64,000 nt of DNA from Flavobacteriales bacterium UBA2306. Its GTDB lineage: Bacteria > Bacteroidota > Bacteroidia > Flavobacteriales > Weeksellaceae. The notes below the pieces were generated by a model that was not told the DNA's origin, searched no databases, and saw only the letters and a list, made by a program, of their open reading frames with translations. Positions 51,393-60,318 of the stretch are shown piece by piece. Made by a program: the position numbers and the translations under genes. The DNA is taken from NCBI GenBank assembly GCA_002345565.1, contig DDVS01000001.1, positions 118,712 to 182,711 of the forward strand, written 5' to 3'. Position 1 is the first letter of the stretch; the number at the start of each line of letters is the position of its first letter.

Positions 51393-52358
51393 TTAGTTAG
51401 AATTGCTTGTTTTAATCAATGTTTGCAGAGACTGTTTAATTTCGGATAAATTATGACAATTATCATAAAAATCCTCCGAATTTAGTTCCCAAAAATCATT
51501 TTTAAACGTCAATTTGATTTTTCGCAAATCTTGAGAGAAGTTTTTTTGGAGATAAGAAAACATCATTTCTTTTTCCAATTTCGGTGCATCAATTTCTGGA
51601 GCGTGAAATGTTTGATTAAATTCTAAAATCTTTGGTGTAATTAATTCTCGATTGTTGAGAATAACTTCTTCGGAAATTCCGCTGATGAGTTTTTTATCTT
51701 TTATCCACCAGATTTTATCGGAAAATTCCTTTGCTAAACGCCAATCGTGAGATGAGAAAAGAATGAGTTTGTTTTCAGATTTAGCAAGATTTCTGAGAAG
51801 TGAAAGAATCATTAATTTGTTTTCTTCATCCAGATGAGTGGTTGGTTCGTCCAGAATAATGAAAGGGGAATTCTGAGCCAAAGCTCGTCCCACAAAGGCT
51901 TTTTGAAGATTGCCGTCGGATAATTCAGTTAGTTTTTTGTTTTGATATTCTGTTAGATTAAGTTTATTAATGATTTCTGAAATTTCCTGTTTATCAGTTT
52001 TATTTAATTTAAAATAATAAGGGTAATGAATGTATTTACCGAGCGAAATTAAATCTGTAACCGTATAATTGTCAGGAATTTCAGCTTTTGAAAAAACAAT
52101 GGCAATTTGAGAAGCTATTTCATTTGAATCCAGTTTTTGAAGAGATTTTCCATTGATTGAAATTTCGCCTTTCAAAAGCTTATTTTGTCCAAGAATAGAT
52201 TTGATTAAAGTTGTTTTTCCGATGCCATTATTTCCCATCAAAAGACAAACTTCACCTAATTCCAAAGACGAATCAATCTCCGAAACCAAAGGATTCATGT
52301 AACCGATTATTACTTCTTTTATTTCTAAAAACAAATTTTTTTGTTTACACAAGGGCAC
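51393..52358 (-). CDS. ABC transporter ATP-binding protein, FecE/BtuD-like
   Basis: 321 residues from a GTG at 52358; a TTG 24 bp later (then FLEIKEVIIGY) could be the true start. Walker A GNNGIGKTT, Walker B FIILDEPTTHLDEE, switch His in LILFSSHDWR. The ABC signature is degenerate, LSDGNLQKAFVGRAL instead of LSGGQ. A C-terminal extension of about 80 residues follows the ATPase core. It pairs with the FecCD permease encoded at 52969-53967 on the same strand, from which it is separated by a broken GxxExxY gene and repeats. Substrate probably an iron chelate, heme or cobalamin. Confidence 0.87.
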   Translation of the reverse strand: MPLCKQKNLFLEIKEVIIGYMNPLVSEIDSSLELGEVCLLMGNNGIGKTTLIKSILGQNKLLKGEISINGKSLQKLDSNEIASQIAIVFSKAEIPDNYTVTDLISLGKYIHYPYYFKLNKTDKQEISEIINKLNLTEYQNKKLTELSDGNLQKAFVGRALAQNSPFIILDEPTTHLDEENKLMILSLLRNLAKSENKLILFSSHDWRLAKEFSDKIWWIKDKKLISGISEEVILNNRELITPKILEFNQTFHAPEIDAPKLEKEMMFSYLQKNFSQDLRKIKLTFKNDFWELNSEDFYDNCHNLSEIKQSLQTLIKTSNSN

Positions 52359-52381
52359 GATGAAAATTTTATTTTGGTTAT

Positions 52382-52417
52382 GTTTTTAAGGCACAAGGTT
52401 TGAAAATCTTCGATTTT
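52382..52417. repeat. Left flank of the GxxExxY insertion (AAATCTTCGATTT repeat)
   Basis: TTTTTAAGGCACAAGG followed by TGAAAATCTTCGATTTT at 52401-52417. The same 17-bp block occurs at 52929-52945 on the other side of the GxxExxY pseudogene. Confidence 0.65.
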
Positions 52418-52442
52418 TTTACTGAACTAGTTCTTGTTTTTT

Positions 52443-52819
52443 CTATAAATAACCATTTATTACTCTGGAAATACCTGCTTTAAATGTTTCTTCATTAAAG
52501 TTAATAAGCAAACCTAATTTACATCCTGTCATTTTTAGATAAGTTAATACTTGTGCTTTATGAGAAGGATTTATATATTCAACTGCTTTGATTTCTAATA
52601 CTAATTTTGATTCAATTAAAATATCAATACGAAAAGCATTTTCTATTTTCAGTTCTTCATAAATTATTGGTAATATTTTTTGTTTTTCAACTTTTAAACT
52701 TTGCTTCTGTAACTCATACAACATTCTTCATAAACGTTTTCAAATAATCCAGGACCTAATTTTTTATGAATCTTGAGTCCAACGTCAAAAACTATTTTTG
52801 ATAATTCATTTTCTGTCAT
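52443..52819 (-). pseudogene. Frameshifted GxxExxY family protein
   Basis: From the ATG at 52819 the sequence reads MTENELSKIVFDVGLKIHKK LGPGLFENVYEEC, the exact GxxExxY motif (GPGLFENVYEE). The remaining 93 codons (YELQKQSLKVEKQKILPIIY ... LGLLINFNEETFKAGISRVI) continue in another frame; one base is missing near 52725-52730. Restored, the protein would have about 125 residues, the normal family length, with a PDDEXK-like core (RIDILIESKLVLEIKAVEY). Function unknown. It lies between the ATPase and permease of one transporter, flanked by copies of a short repeat. Confidence 0.8.
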
Positions 52820-52859
52820 TTGTATTTTTTATCGAAGATAAAATAAAATGTCATATTTA

Positions 52860-52997
52860 ACACAAAGGCACTAAGTTTTCTTTTTATTCGGGTGTTTTAG
52901 GAGACAAGGATTAACTTCGTTAAAAAAATGAAAATCTTCGATTTTCTAGTGCCTTAAAATATTTTCAATTAATTCAAAAAAATCTTAGTGCCGTTGT
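52860..52997. repeat. Right flank of the GxxExxY insertion (CACAAAGGCACTAAG palindrome)
   Basis: ACACAAAGGCACTAAG (52860-52875) and CTTAGTGCCGTTGTG (52983-52997) form an imperfect inverted repeat around a second copy of TGAAAATCTTCGATTTT (52929-52945) and TAGTGCCTTAAAA. The right arm overlaps the 3' end of the permease gene. Confidence 0.65.
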
Positions 52998-53967
52998 GAT
53001 AAACCTCTTTCTTCATCAACATCAACAATATCACAGGAATTCCAAAGAAAGTCGTAATAATATTAATGGGAAACTGACTCAACTCAGAAATAATCGAAAA
53101 AATCTGCATTATGAAAACTCCCAAAATCATATTCAGAATCCATTGATGCCAAAGTTGCGCAGGATTCCAAATCATTCTGCAAAAATGTGGAACGACAACT
53201 CCTATAAATAAAATTGGTCCTAAAAAAGCCGTAACAGAAGCAGAAAGTAGGGAAGAAGCTACAATAATTCTGATTTTTAATTTGGATTGACTGATACCAA
53301 AACTCTGTGCGTAAGCACTTCCGAGAGCATTTCCGATTAATGGTTTTATAGATTTGAAAGTGAAAATTAATCCAATAATGATTAAAATTGTGAGAATCGA
53401 AATCTGAATCAAACTCGCTTGATTATTCGCTCCAAAAGTCCACAGAATATAGTTTTTCAGACTTTGACTTTCCACATAAAACTGAAGAAAAGAAACAACA
53501 GCGCCAGCCAAAGCCGAAATCAAAAACCCGAAAATAATAATGAAACTTTTATCCCGAAATCGATTCGAAAATAACAGTAAAATCATCATCAGAACAATGC
53601 TTCCAATAATTGATGATAAGCTAATGAAACTATTTTGTAGAAAATCAGGAATCAGAATATTCTGTGAAAAGAAAATGTAAAATGCTACAAATAAACTGGA
53701 AACAGAAGTGATTCCCAAAACATCTGGTCCAGCCAAAGGATTTTTGAAATATTCCTGTAAGAGAAACCCACTAGTTGGGATTGCAATTCCAGCCAAAAGC
53801 ATTGCTAAAGCACGATTAATCCTGAATCCGGCAATTTGAAAATTCTCAGATTCCGAATTGAAAAAATCTGAAAAATTTAGTTTTGCAAAACCAATATTGA
53901 GATTGATGAAAAACGCAATAATCGCAAAAACGATTATTACTGTTACCAGAATAGGAAAGCGTTTCAT
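52969..53967 (-). CDS. FecCD-family ABC transporter permease
   Basis: ATG at 53967 (MKRFPILVTVIIV), about 332 residues with roughly ten membrane segments. Hallmarks: FRINRALAMLLAGIAIPTSG, LLQEYFKNPLAGPDVLGITS and GPILFIGVVVPHFCRMIWNP, the coupling region. Works with the ATPase at 51393-52358. No binding protein is encoded beside it; the neighbouring TlpA-like lipoprotein gene is 12 bp upstream. Its stop lies inside a palindromic repeat. Confidence 0.9.
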   Translation of the reverse strand: MKRFPILVTVIIVFAIIAFFINLNIGFAKLNFSDFFNSESENFQIAGFRINRALAMLLAGIAIPTSGFLLQEYFKNPLAGPDVLGITSVSSLFVAFYIFFSQNILIPDFLQNSFISLSSIIGSIVLMMILLLFSNRFRDKSFIIIFGFLISALAGAVVSFLQFYVESQSLKNYILWTFGANNQASLIQISILTILIIIGLIFTFKSIKPLIGNALGSAYAQSFGISQSKLKIRIIVASSLLSASVTAFLGPILFIGVVVPHFCRMIWNPAQLWHQWILNMILGVFIMQIFSIISELSQFPINIITTFFGIPVILLMLMKKEVYHNGTKIFLN

Positions 53968-53979
53968 CAAAAATAATTC

Positions 53980-54615
53980 TTATTTTAAAGATTTTTTTGG
54001 ACTGGAAATCATTGCTTTTTCCTTATTGTCAATCGCTTTTGCAGAAGAATTATCGGCTAAAAGTTTCTCGATTTTCTGATTCAGCATTTCTTCGGTCATA
54101 GAACCAACAGTTTCATCAGATTTATTGCCTTTTCTGATTAATGTAAACGGAATCGATTCGCCGTTCCAAGATTGGAAATTTTGGGAGAAAAACTCTTGTT
54201 TCAAAAGCATTCCGTCAAGAAGAATAATGTTATTTTTAATGTCGTATTCGTCTGCAAAATCACTGACTTTGGTTGCCCAATCTGTTTTGTTATCAAGACT
54301 TACAAATGTAAATTTTACAGGTTGATTTTTTAACTCATCCATTTTTTTTCTGAAATGCGGAATTTCCTGCATACACGGCCCACACCAAGTTGCAAAGAAG
54401 TTGGTCACATAAAGCGTGTCAGAATGATTGGACTTCAAAACTTCTGAGATTTTTTCAGGAGAAAGTTCTGTAAGTTCAGCAACATCGGCTACCGATTTTG
54501 TTGGTTCAACTTTTATTGAGTCTTCTTTTGCTTCAGTTTCAGCAACTTTTTCATCGTTCTTTTTACAAGCTAAAAGGCTGATTGACAAAACGGAATATAT
54601 TAATATTTTTCTCAT
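53980..54615 (-). CDS. TlpA-like thioredoxin-fold lipoprotein
   Basis: 211 residues, lipobox SLLACK (Cys17). A charged linker rich in Glu precedes the thioredoxin domain with active site ATWCGPCMQEIPHFRKK (Cys78 and Cys81). SIPFTLI provides the cis-Pro. It reduces disulfides in the periplasm, for example during cytochrome c maturation or on exported proteins. The permease gene follows after 12 bp; a link to that transporter is possible but not shown. Confidence 0.88.
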   Translation of the reverse strand: MRKILIYSVLSISLLACKKNDEKVAETEAKEDSIKVEPTKSVADVAELTELSPEKISEVLKSNHSDTLYVTNFFATWCGPCMQEIPHFRKKMDELKNQPVKFTFVSLDNKTDWATKVSDFADEYDIKNNIILLDGMLLKQEFFSQNFQSWNGESIPFTLIRKGNKSDETVGSMTEEMLNQKIEKLLADNSSAKAIDNKEKAMISSPKKSLK

Positions 54616-54701
54616 AGTTTTTATTTTATTTAAAAATGAAAGTAAAGCTTGATGATTTGATTTTTTCTTTTCTCAAATTTCATTAAATTTGATTCTTGAC
54701 A

Positions 54702-55829
54702 ATGGAGAATCAATTAACTATCGCGAATCAACCTCAGTTTCACAGGCTAAAAATAGCTAAAAAACGACAATTGACCAAAAATGCTTTCGCATTGGAATTG
54801 GCGATTCCCGAGGAGTTGAAATCCAACTATAAGTTCCAAGCAGGACAATATGTGACGTTGAAATATCATTTTAATGAAAAAGAAATTCAGAATGATTATT
54901 CGTTTACATCAGCTCCTTTTGAAAACAAAATTGAATTAGCCATCAAAATCAATGGTTCTGAAAGTTCAACCAATTTTTTGTTCGAAAATTATCAGATTGG
55001 AGAGGAAATCTCTGTGAGTGAACCTCTCGGACGTTTTTTTATTCCTTCAAGACCAAACGAAAAACGGACAATTCTGGCTTTTGCTTCTGGGATTGGAATC
55101 ACACCGATTTTTAGTCATATTAAGAACATTCTTCACGAAGAACAATTCACAAGAATTTATCTTTTTTATGGAAACAAAAGTTATGAAGATATTGTTCTTA
55201 AGCAGGAATTGGAAGATTTGCAGAAAGAAAATGTTGGCAGATTTGAAGTGTTTTATTTCTTGTCTCAGGAAAAAGTAAAAGACCAGTTATTCCAAGGAAG
55301 ATTGGATGAAAAAAAGATTTCTCTCATTATTAATCAAATTCTTCATTTGGACGAAGATGATGATGAATCTACAATCTGGGACAGTACAGATAAAGTTCTG
55401 ATTTGTGGTCCTGGCACAATGATAAAATCCGTTGCTAATGCTTGTTACAATCACGGAATTCCGAAAAAGAATATTCATTTTGAATTGTTTGAGGCTTTTA
55501 ATGATGATATTTATCCAACTGAAAAAGAATTTCCTCTAATTGAAAATGTGAATGTCAAAATTAAATTCAATCATATTGAAAAAGACGGGATTATTCTGAA
55601 AAATAACGAGCGAAAAATCCTTCAGCAATTATTGGATTTAGGTTATAAACTGCCATATTCCTGCAAATCTGGAATCTGCGGAAGTTGTCTTTGTTATTTG
55701 AAAAATGGGGAAGTGGATATGACCGAAGACGAATATTTGACGGAAAATGAAAAACTTCAGGGAAAAATATTGCCTTGCGTTTCCATTGCAATGAGTAAAA
55801 ATGTATCTTTAGATTTCGATTTATATTAA
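54702..55829 (+). CDS. PaaE-like flavodoxin/ferredoxin reductase with [2Fe-2S] domain
   Basis: Start at ATG 54702 (MENQLTIANQPQFHRLKI), 375 residues. FAD-binding domain with NDYSFTSAP, NAD(P)-binding domain with ILAFASGIGITPIFSHI and CGPGTMIKSV, and a C-terminal plant-type ferredoxin domain YSCKSGICGSCLCYLKNGEV with the last Cys in KILPCVS. This three-domain order is that of PaaE of the phenylacetyl-CoA epoxidase. No other paa genes are present here, so it may serve another oxygenase or desaturase. Confidence 0.88.
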   Translation: MENQLTIANQPQFHRLKIAKKRQLTKNAFALELAIPEELKSNYKFQAGQYVTLKYHFNEKEIQNDYSFTSAPFENKIELAIKINGSESSTNFLFENYQIGEEISVSEPLGRFFIPSRPNEKRTILAFASGIGITPIFSHIKNILHEEQFTRIYLFYGNKSYEDIVLKQELEDLQKENVGRFEVFYFLSQEKVKDQLFQGRLDEKKISLIINQILHLDEDDDESTIWDSTDKVLICGPGTMIKSVANACYNHGIPKKNIHFELFEAFNDDIYPTEKEFPLIENVNVKIKFNHIEKDGIILKNNERKILQQLLDLGYKLPYSCKSGICGSCLCYLKNGEVDMTEDEYLTENEKLQGKILPCVSIAMSKNVSLDFDLY

Positions 55830-55833
55830 TCAT

Positions 55834-56457
55834 ATGTTAAGAGCTGTTATCAATTTTCTCAAAATTACTTTTCGGGTTTTCGAACTTGGAATTTTGCTGA
55901 TGATTTTGGCGAATTTCTGGGTAGTTGCTCTTACCAGCGGACGAACTTATACCAAAATCAGCAAAGTGCCACCAAGAGAATCTGCTTTGGTTTTGGGAAC
56001 TTCTCCAAAAATGCGCTCAGGCGTTGCAAATCCATATTTTGTAGCGAGAATGGACGCTGTTGGAACGCTTTATCATCACGGAAAAATCAAAAAAATCATT
56101 GTCAGCGGAGAGAAAAGTGAAAATTACGATGAAACTGCTGCAATGACAAGATTCTTGGTTTATAACGAAGGTGTTCCCGAAAATATCATTATCAAAGACC
56201 CGAAAGGTTTCAATACGCATAAAAGTATTTTGCGTTGTAAAAATGTTTATAAACAGAAGAATGTCATTATCGTTTCACAAGGCTTTCATAATCTAAGAGC
56301 TTTGTTTTTTGCCAGAAACAACGGAATGAATGCGTTAGGTTTTGATGCGCAGGATGTCAGCAAAAATGAAAGTTTCTACCGAAATCACACCCGTGAATTT
56401 TTTGCCAGAGTTTTGGCAGTTTTCTACTATGTCTTGGGGATTTCTCCTGAGGAATAA
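55834..56457 (+). CDS. SanA/YdcF (DUF218) envelope protein
   Basis: 207 residues with one N-terminal membrane segment (ILLMILANFWVVALTS). DUF218 motifs: ESALVLGTSPKMRSGVANPY, IIVSGEKSENYDETAAM, NVIIVSQGFHNLRALFFARN. SanA of enteric bacteria helps exclude large molecules and antibiotics from the cell; the reaction is unknown. Starts 4 bp after the reductase stop, so the two are probably cotranscribed. Confidence 0.87.
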   Translation: MLRAVINFLKITFRVFELGILLMILANFWVVALTSGRTYTKISKVPPRESALVLGTSPKMRSGVANPYFVARMDAVGTLYHHGKIKKIIVSGEKSENYDETAAMTRFLVYNEGVPENIIIKDPKGFNTHKSILRCKNVYKQKNVIIVSQGFHNLRALFFARNNGMNALGFDAQDVSKNESFYRNHTREFFARVLAVFYYVLGISPEE

Positions 56458-56598
56458 ATGATTGTTTTAATCGCAAAGGCACAAATTTTTATACATTAAA
56501 ACTTTATATAAGTCGTAAAATATTTAGTGTTTTAATTGAGAATGGTTTAATTCTATTTGATAAAATAAATTCTTGGCAGATTCTTTGTAATTTATATT

Positions 56599-57225
56599 AT
56601 GGAAAATATAAAAATCGAAGAAATGAAAAATTCAATCAAAATATTAATGGCTGTTTTTGCAATGAGTTTGGTCTCGTGTGTTGCAACAACAGATTCTTAT
56701 GGATATAATGACCCTTATTATCAAGGTTATTCAGATGGCTATAGAGATGGTTACTATCAATCACCTGATGGTTATTGGTATGCTCCAAATGTAGTTTATT
56801 ACGATTATAACGGAAGTTATTACAGAAATGGTAATGTTTACAATTATAATAATAATAGAAGCAGAAATACTGTAATTGTTTCTCCAAGAAGAAGTTCTTT
56901 GCAGAATATGATTCCGAATAACGGTCGTTCTAAATCCAATAATGGTACAAGAACTCAATCAAATAATGCGAGAACTCAGCCTAATAATAACATTCGAGTT
57001 CAGCCGAACGTTAGAACTCAACAAAATAACAATGTCAGAGTTCAACCGAATGTTAGGACTCAACAAAACAATAACACTCGAGTTCAGGCGAATACGAGAA
57101 CTCAACAAAATAGCAATCAAGTTCAACCGACCAGAAATACACAAAATAATATCAGAGTTGCACCTCAGAATCAGGAACAATCGCAACCTCAGATTAGGAA
57201 TAATAACAATTCTGGAAGACGATAA
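56599..57225 (+). CDS. Asn/Gln-rich repeat lipoprotein
   Basis: Two starts are possible, 56599 or 56623 (MKNSIKILMAVFAMSLVSCV); the second gives a normal lipobox LVSC. A Tyr/Gly-rich part (YYQGYSDGYRDGYYQSPDGY) is followed by an Arg/Asn/Gln-rich tail of about 110 residues built from variants of RTQQNNNVRVQPNV. The tail is tandemly repeated at the DNA level (56960-57130). Such low-complexity tails are disordered or form adhesive surfaces. No enzymatic domain. Ends at a terminator. Confidence 0.8.
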   Translation: MENIKIEEMKNSIKILMAVFAMSLVSCVATTDSYGYNDPYYQGYSDGYRDGYYQSPDGYWYAPNVVYYDYNGSYYRNGNVYNYNNNRSRNTVIVSPRRSSLQNMIPNNGRSKSNNGTRTQSNNARTQPNNNIRVQPNVRTQQNNNVRVQPNVRTQQNNNTRVQANTRTQQNSNQVQPTRNTQNNIRVAPQNQEQSQPQIRNNNNSGRR

Positions 57226-57230
57226 TAAAG

Positions 57231-57256
57231 AAAGCTGTAAATCACAGCTTTTTTTG
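57231..57256 (+). terminator. Terminator after the repeat lipoprotein gene
   Basis: AAGCTGT and ACAGCTT pair across an AAATC loop, followed by TTTTTTG. Confidence 0.8.
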
Positions 57257-57273
57257 TGAAATTAATTTTTAAT

Positions 57274-57304
57274 TTGAGTCCGAAAAAAAATTATACTATT
57301 TTTG
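57274..57304 (+). promoter_or_regulatory. Promoter of udk
   Basis: TTG at 57274-57276 and TATTTTTG at 57297-57304 with a 20-bp spacer fit the Bacteroidetes consensus, 14 bp before the ATG at 57319. Confidence 0.7.
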
Positions 57305-57318
57305 TAAAAAATGTAGAG

Positions 57319-57936
57319 ATGCTCGTGATTGGAATTGCCGGAGGAACCGGCTCCGGAAAAACAACCGTGGTTAACAAAATCCTTCAGCAACTGAATGTAG
57401 AAGGCGTGAATGTTCTTTCTCAAGACAATTATTACCACGATAATCAGAATCTAACTTTGTCAGAAAGAGAAGTTCTGAATTATGACCATCCAAAATCCAT
57501 CGATTTCGAACTTTTGCTGGAACACGTAAAAGCACTTAAAAATCACCAGCCAATCGATCAGCCAATTTACTCTTTTGTAACGCATTCCAGAACTGGCGAT
57601 CATATTATTGTAGAACCAAAAAATGTTCTAATTGTAGAAGGAATTTTGGTTTTGACTAATAAAGAATTACTGAAAGAATTCAATCTGAAGGTATTTGTTC
57701 ACGCAGATTCTGACGAGAGATTAATCAGAAGAATCCGTAGAGATACACAGGAAAGAGGAAGAGATTTGCAGGAAGTTCTTCACCGTTACCAAACGACTTT
57801 GAAACCGATGCATCAAGAATTTATCGAGCCTTCTAAAAATGAAGCTGATTTGATTGTTCCGAATATGAGACAAAATTCTGTTGCGATTGATTTCTTAACG
57901 ACTGTGATTAATAATTCGCTTAAAAAAGTTCATTAA
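57319..57936 (+). CDS. udk: Uridine kinase
   Basis: 205 residues from ATG 57319 (MLVIGIAGGTGSGKTTVVNK); an upstream frame from 57256 would run through the promoter. P-loop GGTGSGKTT at residues 8-16, LSQDNYYHD with the catalytic Asp, YDHPKSIDFELL and RRIRRDTQERGRDLQEVL (lid). It makes UMP and CMP from uridine and cytidine. DivIC and MutA genes follow closely on the same strand, the usual Flavobacteriia order. Confidence 0.94.
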   Translation: MLVIGIAGGTGSGKTTVVNKILQQLNVEGVNVLSQDNYYHDNQNLTLSEREVLNYDHPKSIDFELLLEHVKALKNHQPIDQPIYSFVTHSRTGDHIIVEPKNVLIVEGILVLTNKELLKEFNLKVFVHADSDERLIRRIRRDTQERGRDLQEVLHRYQTTLKPMHQEFIEPSKNEADLIVPNMRQNSVAIDFLTTVINNSLKKVH

Positions 57937-57947
57937 TATTATTTGCT

Positions 57948-58298
57948 ATGAAAGAACTGATAAAAGATATCAAGAAAAAATCACCGACACTTAAGTTTTT
58001 TCAGACTTATGTATTCAACAAATATGTGTTTACATTGACAGGTTTTTTGATTTGGATGATATTTTTTGACAGCACTTCTTTTTTAGTTATCAATGAGTTG
58101 AATGGCGAAATCGGACGTTACGAAAACCAACGCGAATTCTACAAAACAGAATACGAAAAGAATGATAAATTCTATCGTAAACTGATGAATAACAAGCAGG
58201 AAAAAGAAAAATACGCCCGCGAAAATTACTTTATGAAAAAACCGAACGAGGAGATTTTCATATTGGTAATTGATAGTTCTAAAATTGCTAAAAAATAA
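57948..58298 (+). CDS. Septum formation initiator DivIC/FtsB-like
   Basis: 116 residues: short cytoplasmic start, one membrane helix (YVFTLTGFLIWMIFFD), then a coiled coil (NELNGEIGRYENQREFYKTE) and NNKQEKEKYARENYFMKKPN EEIF, the conserved DivIC end. Member of the FtsQLB division complex. 11 bp after udk and 6 bp before the mutase gene. Confidence 0.88.
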   Translation: MKELIKDIKKKSPTLKFFQTYVFNKYVFTLTGFLIWMIFFDSTSFLVINELNGEIGRYENQREFYKTEYEKNDKFYRKLMNNKQEKEKYARENYFMKKPNEEIFILVIDSSKIAKK

Positions 58299-58304
58299 TA
58301 CAAA

Positions 58305-59471
58305 ATGAGTTTCATAGAAAATACTTTGGAAGATTGGGAACAGCTTGTAAAAAAACAACTCAAAACAGAAAATATTTATGAAATTCTCTCTAAAGATAAT
58401 CTGGAAAACATCATTGTAAAACCATACTATCAAAATAATTCTGAAACTAAAATCCTTCCTAAAGTTGAAAAAAGCACACATCTGGTTGCTGAATTTCAAG
58501 AAGGTTTGGAAGAACAGGCTTTCGCTTTTTTATTAAATGAGAATGTTGAAGGTTTAGAAGAAAAAGCAATTTTCATTAACAATCCTGATTTAGCAGAACA
58601 TATTTTAACAGAAGAGTCAAATCGATATTTTTCTTTGATTGATGTTTTTTCTGATGATAAGAATGCAGAAATCAATGAACATTTGGCTGGAGAGTTATTA
58701 TCAAAATCTTTTGAAAGACAAATTTGTGTTGATGTTAGTTTGCACCAAAATGCTGGTGCTTCTATCATTCAGCAATTGGCTTTTGCATTAGCGAAATCTA
58801 AAGAATTAACAGAGAAATTCGGTTCTGAAATTCTAGAAAAATTGGTTTTCCGATTTGCAATTGGTTCTAATTATTTTTTCGAAATTGCTAAAATCAGAGC
58901 TTTCAAATATCTGTTCAATCAATTGTCTAAGGAATTTGAAAAAGATTTAGTTCCCTATATTTTCGCTGAAACTTCATTTAGAAACAAGGCTAAAAATGAT
59001 GCAGACAACAATCTGATTCGTTCAACTCTGGAATTAGCTTCTGCAATGATTGCCGGAGCTGATGCGGTTTTTTCTAATGATTATAAATTCGATAATTCTT
59101 CAGAACTTTCAAAAGAAATTTCGTTTAAACAACAGATTGTTTTAGCTTATGAAAGTGTCATTAATGTTTTTGAAGATGCAACTTCAGGAAGTTATTTCGT
59201 GGAAGATATTACGCAACAATTTGCTGAGAAATCTTGGAAATTATTCCTTGAAATCGAAGAAAAAGGAGGTTATCTTGAATTACTGAAATCAGGTGAAATT
59301 CAGAAAATGATTTTTGAACAAGCTGTGAAAGAACAAAGTTGGGTTGAAGAAGGCAAAATCAAATTGATTGGTGTGAATATTTATCCAAAATTAGATATCA
59401 CAAAATCAGTTGAAGAACTTTATAATGCTGATGAAATTAAGAAAGTTCGCTTGGCGGAAATGTTTGAGTGA
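58305..59471 (+). CDS. mutA: Methylmalonyl-CoA mutase small (beta) subunit
   Basis: 388 residues, shorter than MutA of Propionibacterium (about 640) because it lacks a C-terminal cobalamin-like domain. Start FIENTLEDWEQLVKKQLKTE, then the TIM-barrel remnant with ICVDVSLHQNAGASIIQQLA and RSTLELASAMIAGADAVFSN, DATSGSYFVEDITQQFAEKSW. The subunit has no cobalamin site and supports MutB. The large subunit gene, normally next, is not in this window: an unknown gene follows instead. Confidence 0.9.
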   Translation: MSFIENTLEDWEQLVKKQLKTENIYEILSKDNLENIIVKPYYQNNSETKILPKVEKSTHLVAEFQEGLEEQAFAFLLNENVEGLEEKAIFINNPDLAEHILTEESNRYFSLIDVFSDDKNAEINEHLAGELLSKSFERQICVDVSLHQNAGASIIQQLAFALAKSKELTEKFGSEILEKLVFRFAIGSNYFFEIAKIRAFKYLFNQLSKEFEKDLVPYIFAETSFRNKAKNDADNNLIRSTLELASAMIAGADAVFSNDYKFDNSSELSKEISFKQQIVLAYESVINVFEDATSGSYFVEDITQQFAEKSWKLFLEIEEKGGYLELLKSGEIQKMIFEQAVKEQSWVEEGKIKLIGVNIYPKLDITKSVEELYNADEIKKVRLAEMFE

Positions 59472-59504
59472 TGTCTTTTTCTAAATGTCTAAATATTAAT
59501 TAAA

Positions 59505-60254
59505 ATGACAGAAAGAATAATAAAAGATATAAGGTTCTACGAAAGTGATAAGCAAAATGTAGTAGGCGAAAGTATGCCTCAAGACTTAGGTCATCTATTT
59601 TTTCCAACAAAAGATACTAGTTATATCGGACAAAGAATCGCTAGGAAATTAAATGAATTGAAGTTTAATTATGGTGAATTTGACCATATTTATATTAATT
59701 TATCTACATTTTTAAAAGAAAATGAGATTGTAATTTCAAATAGAAATATTGATAGTAGAATTAAATATATTGATTTTGGAATTAATATTCAAAAATTGAA
59801 TTCACTTTTGGATGTTGAAAAGGATATTTATATAAAATCATTAACGTTCAAAGTATTAAAAAAAATTAGTTCTGGTTTGAATCTAGAAATAGTACAAAAA
59901 ACCGAAAAACTTATCACAGAATTTGATACTGAAATTAAAATTCATTTTAAAACAAAGGAAACTAAAGCTTTCAGAATTGATATTTATTATCAAATAGAAT
60001 CTTTAATTGATGGAACAAAAATAATTTTAGAATACAAGGACAAAAAGAATAACTTGTATTATTTTGCACATTACAAACTTCAATTCTATGAAGATATTTA
60101 TAGTTTAATTGATGCAATTAGCTTGACTTCAGGGGAAATTATTTTAAAACCTAAAAAATCATATATAGCTGAAATCAGTAATGAAAGATATTTGACACCA
60201 ATAACTTTTAAATTATCAGATTTAAAAAAATCTCATTCTCAAATCATCAAATAA
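59505..60254 (+). CDS. Hypothetical protein, AT-rich
   Basis: 249 residues, beginning MTERIIKDIRFYESDKQNVV GESMPQDLGHLFFP. No signal peptide or membrane segment. Composition is Lys/Ile/Asn-rich and the codons are more AT-rich than those of mutA and rluB on either side, which suggests recent gain. Predicted alpha/beta with a beta-rich C-terminal half. It recalls immunity proteins of contact-dependent systems in size and composition, but I have no family match, so the function is unknown. Starts 33 bp after mutA, where mutB would be expected. Confidence 0.65.
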   Translation: MTERIIKDIRFYESDKQNVVGESMPQDLGHLFFPTKDTSYIGQRIARKLNELKFNYGEFDHIYINLSTFLKENEIVISNRNIDSRIKYIDFGINIQKLNSLLDVEKDIYIKSLTFKVLKKISSGLNLEIVQKTEKLITEFDTEIKIHFKTKETKAFRIDIYYQIESLIDGTKIILEYKDKKNNLYYFAHYKLQFYEDIYSLIDAISLTSGEIILKPKKSYIAEISNERYLTPITFKLSDLKKSHSQIIK

Positions 60255-60318
60255 AAATTTCATTATTCTCAAATTTATTAAATATTAGCTAAGAATTCGT
60301 AACTCTTAACTAAATCAC

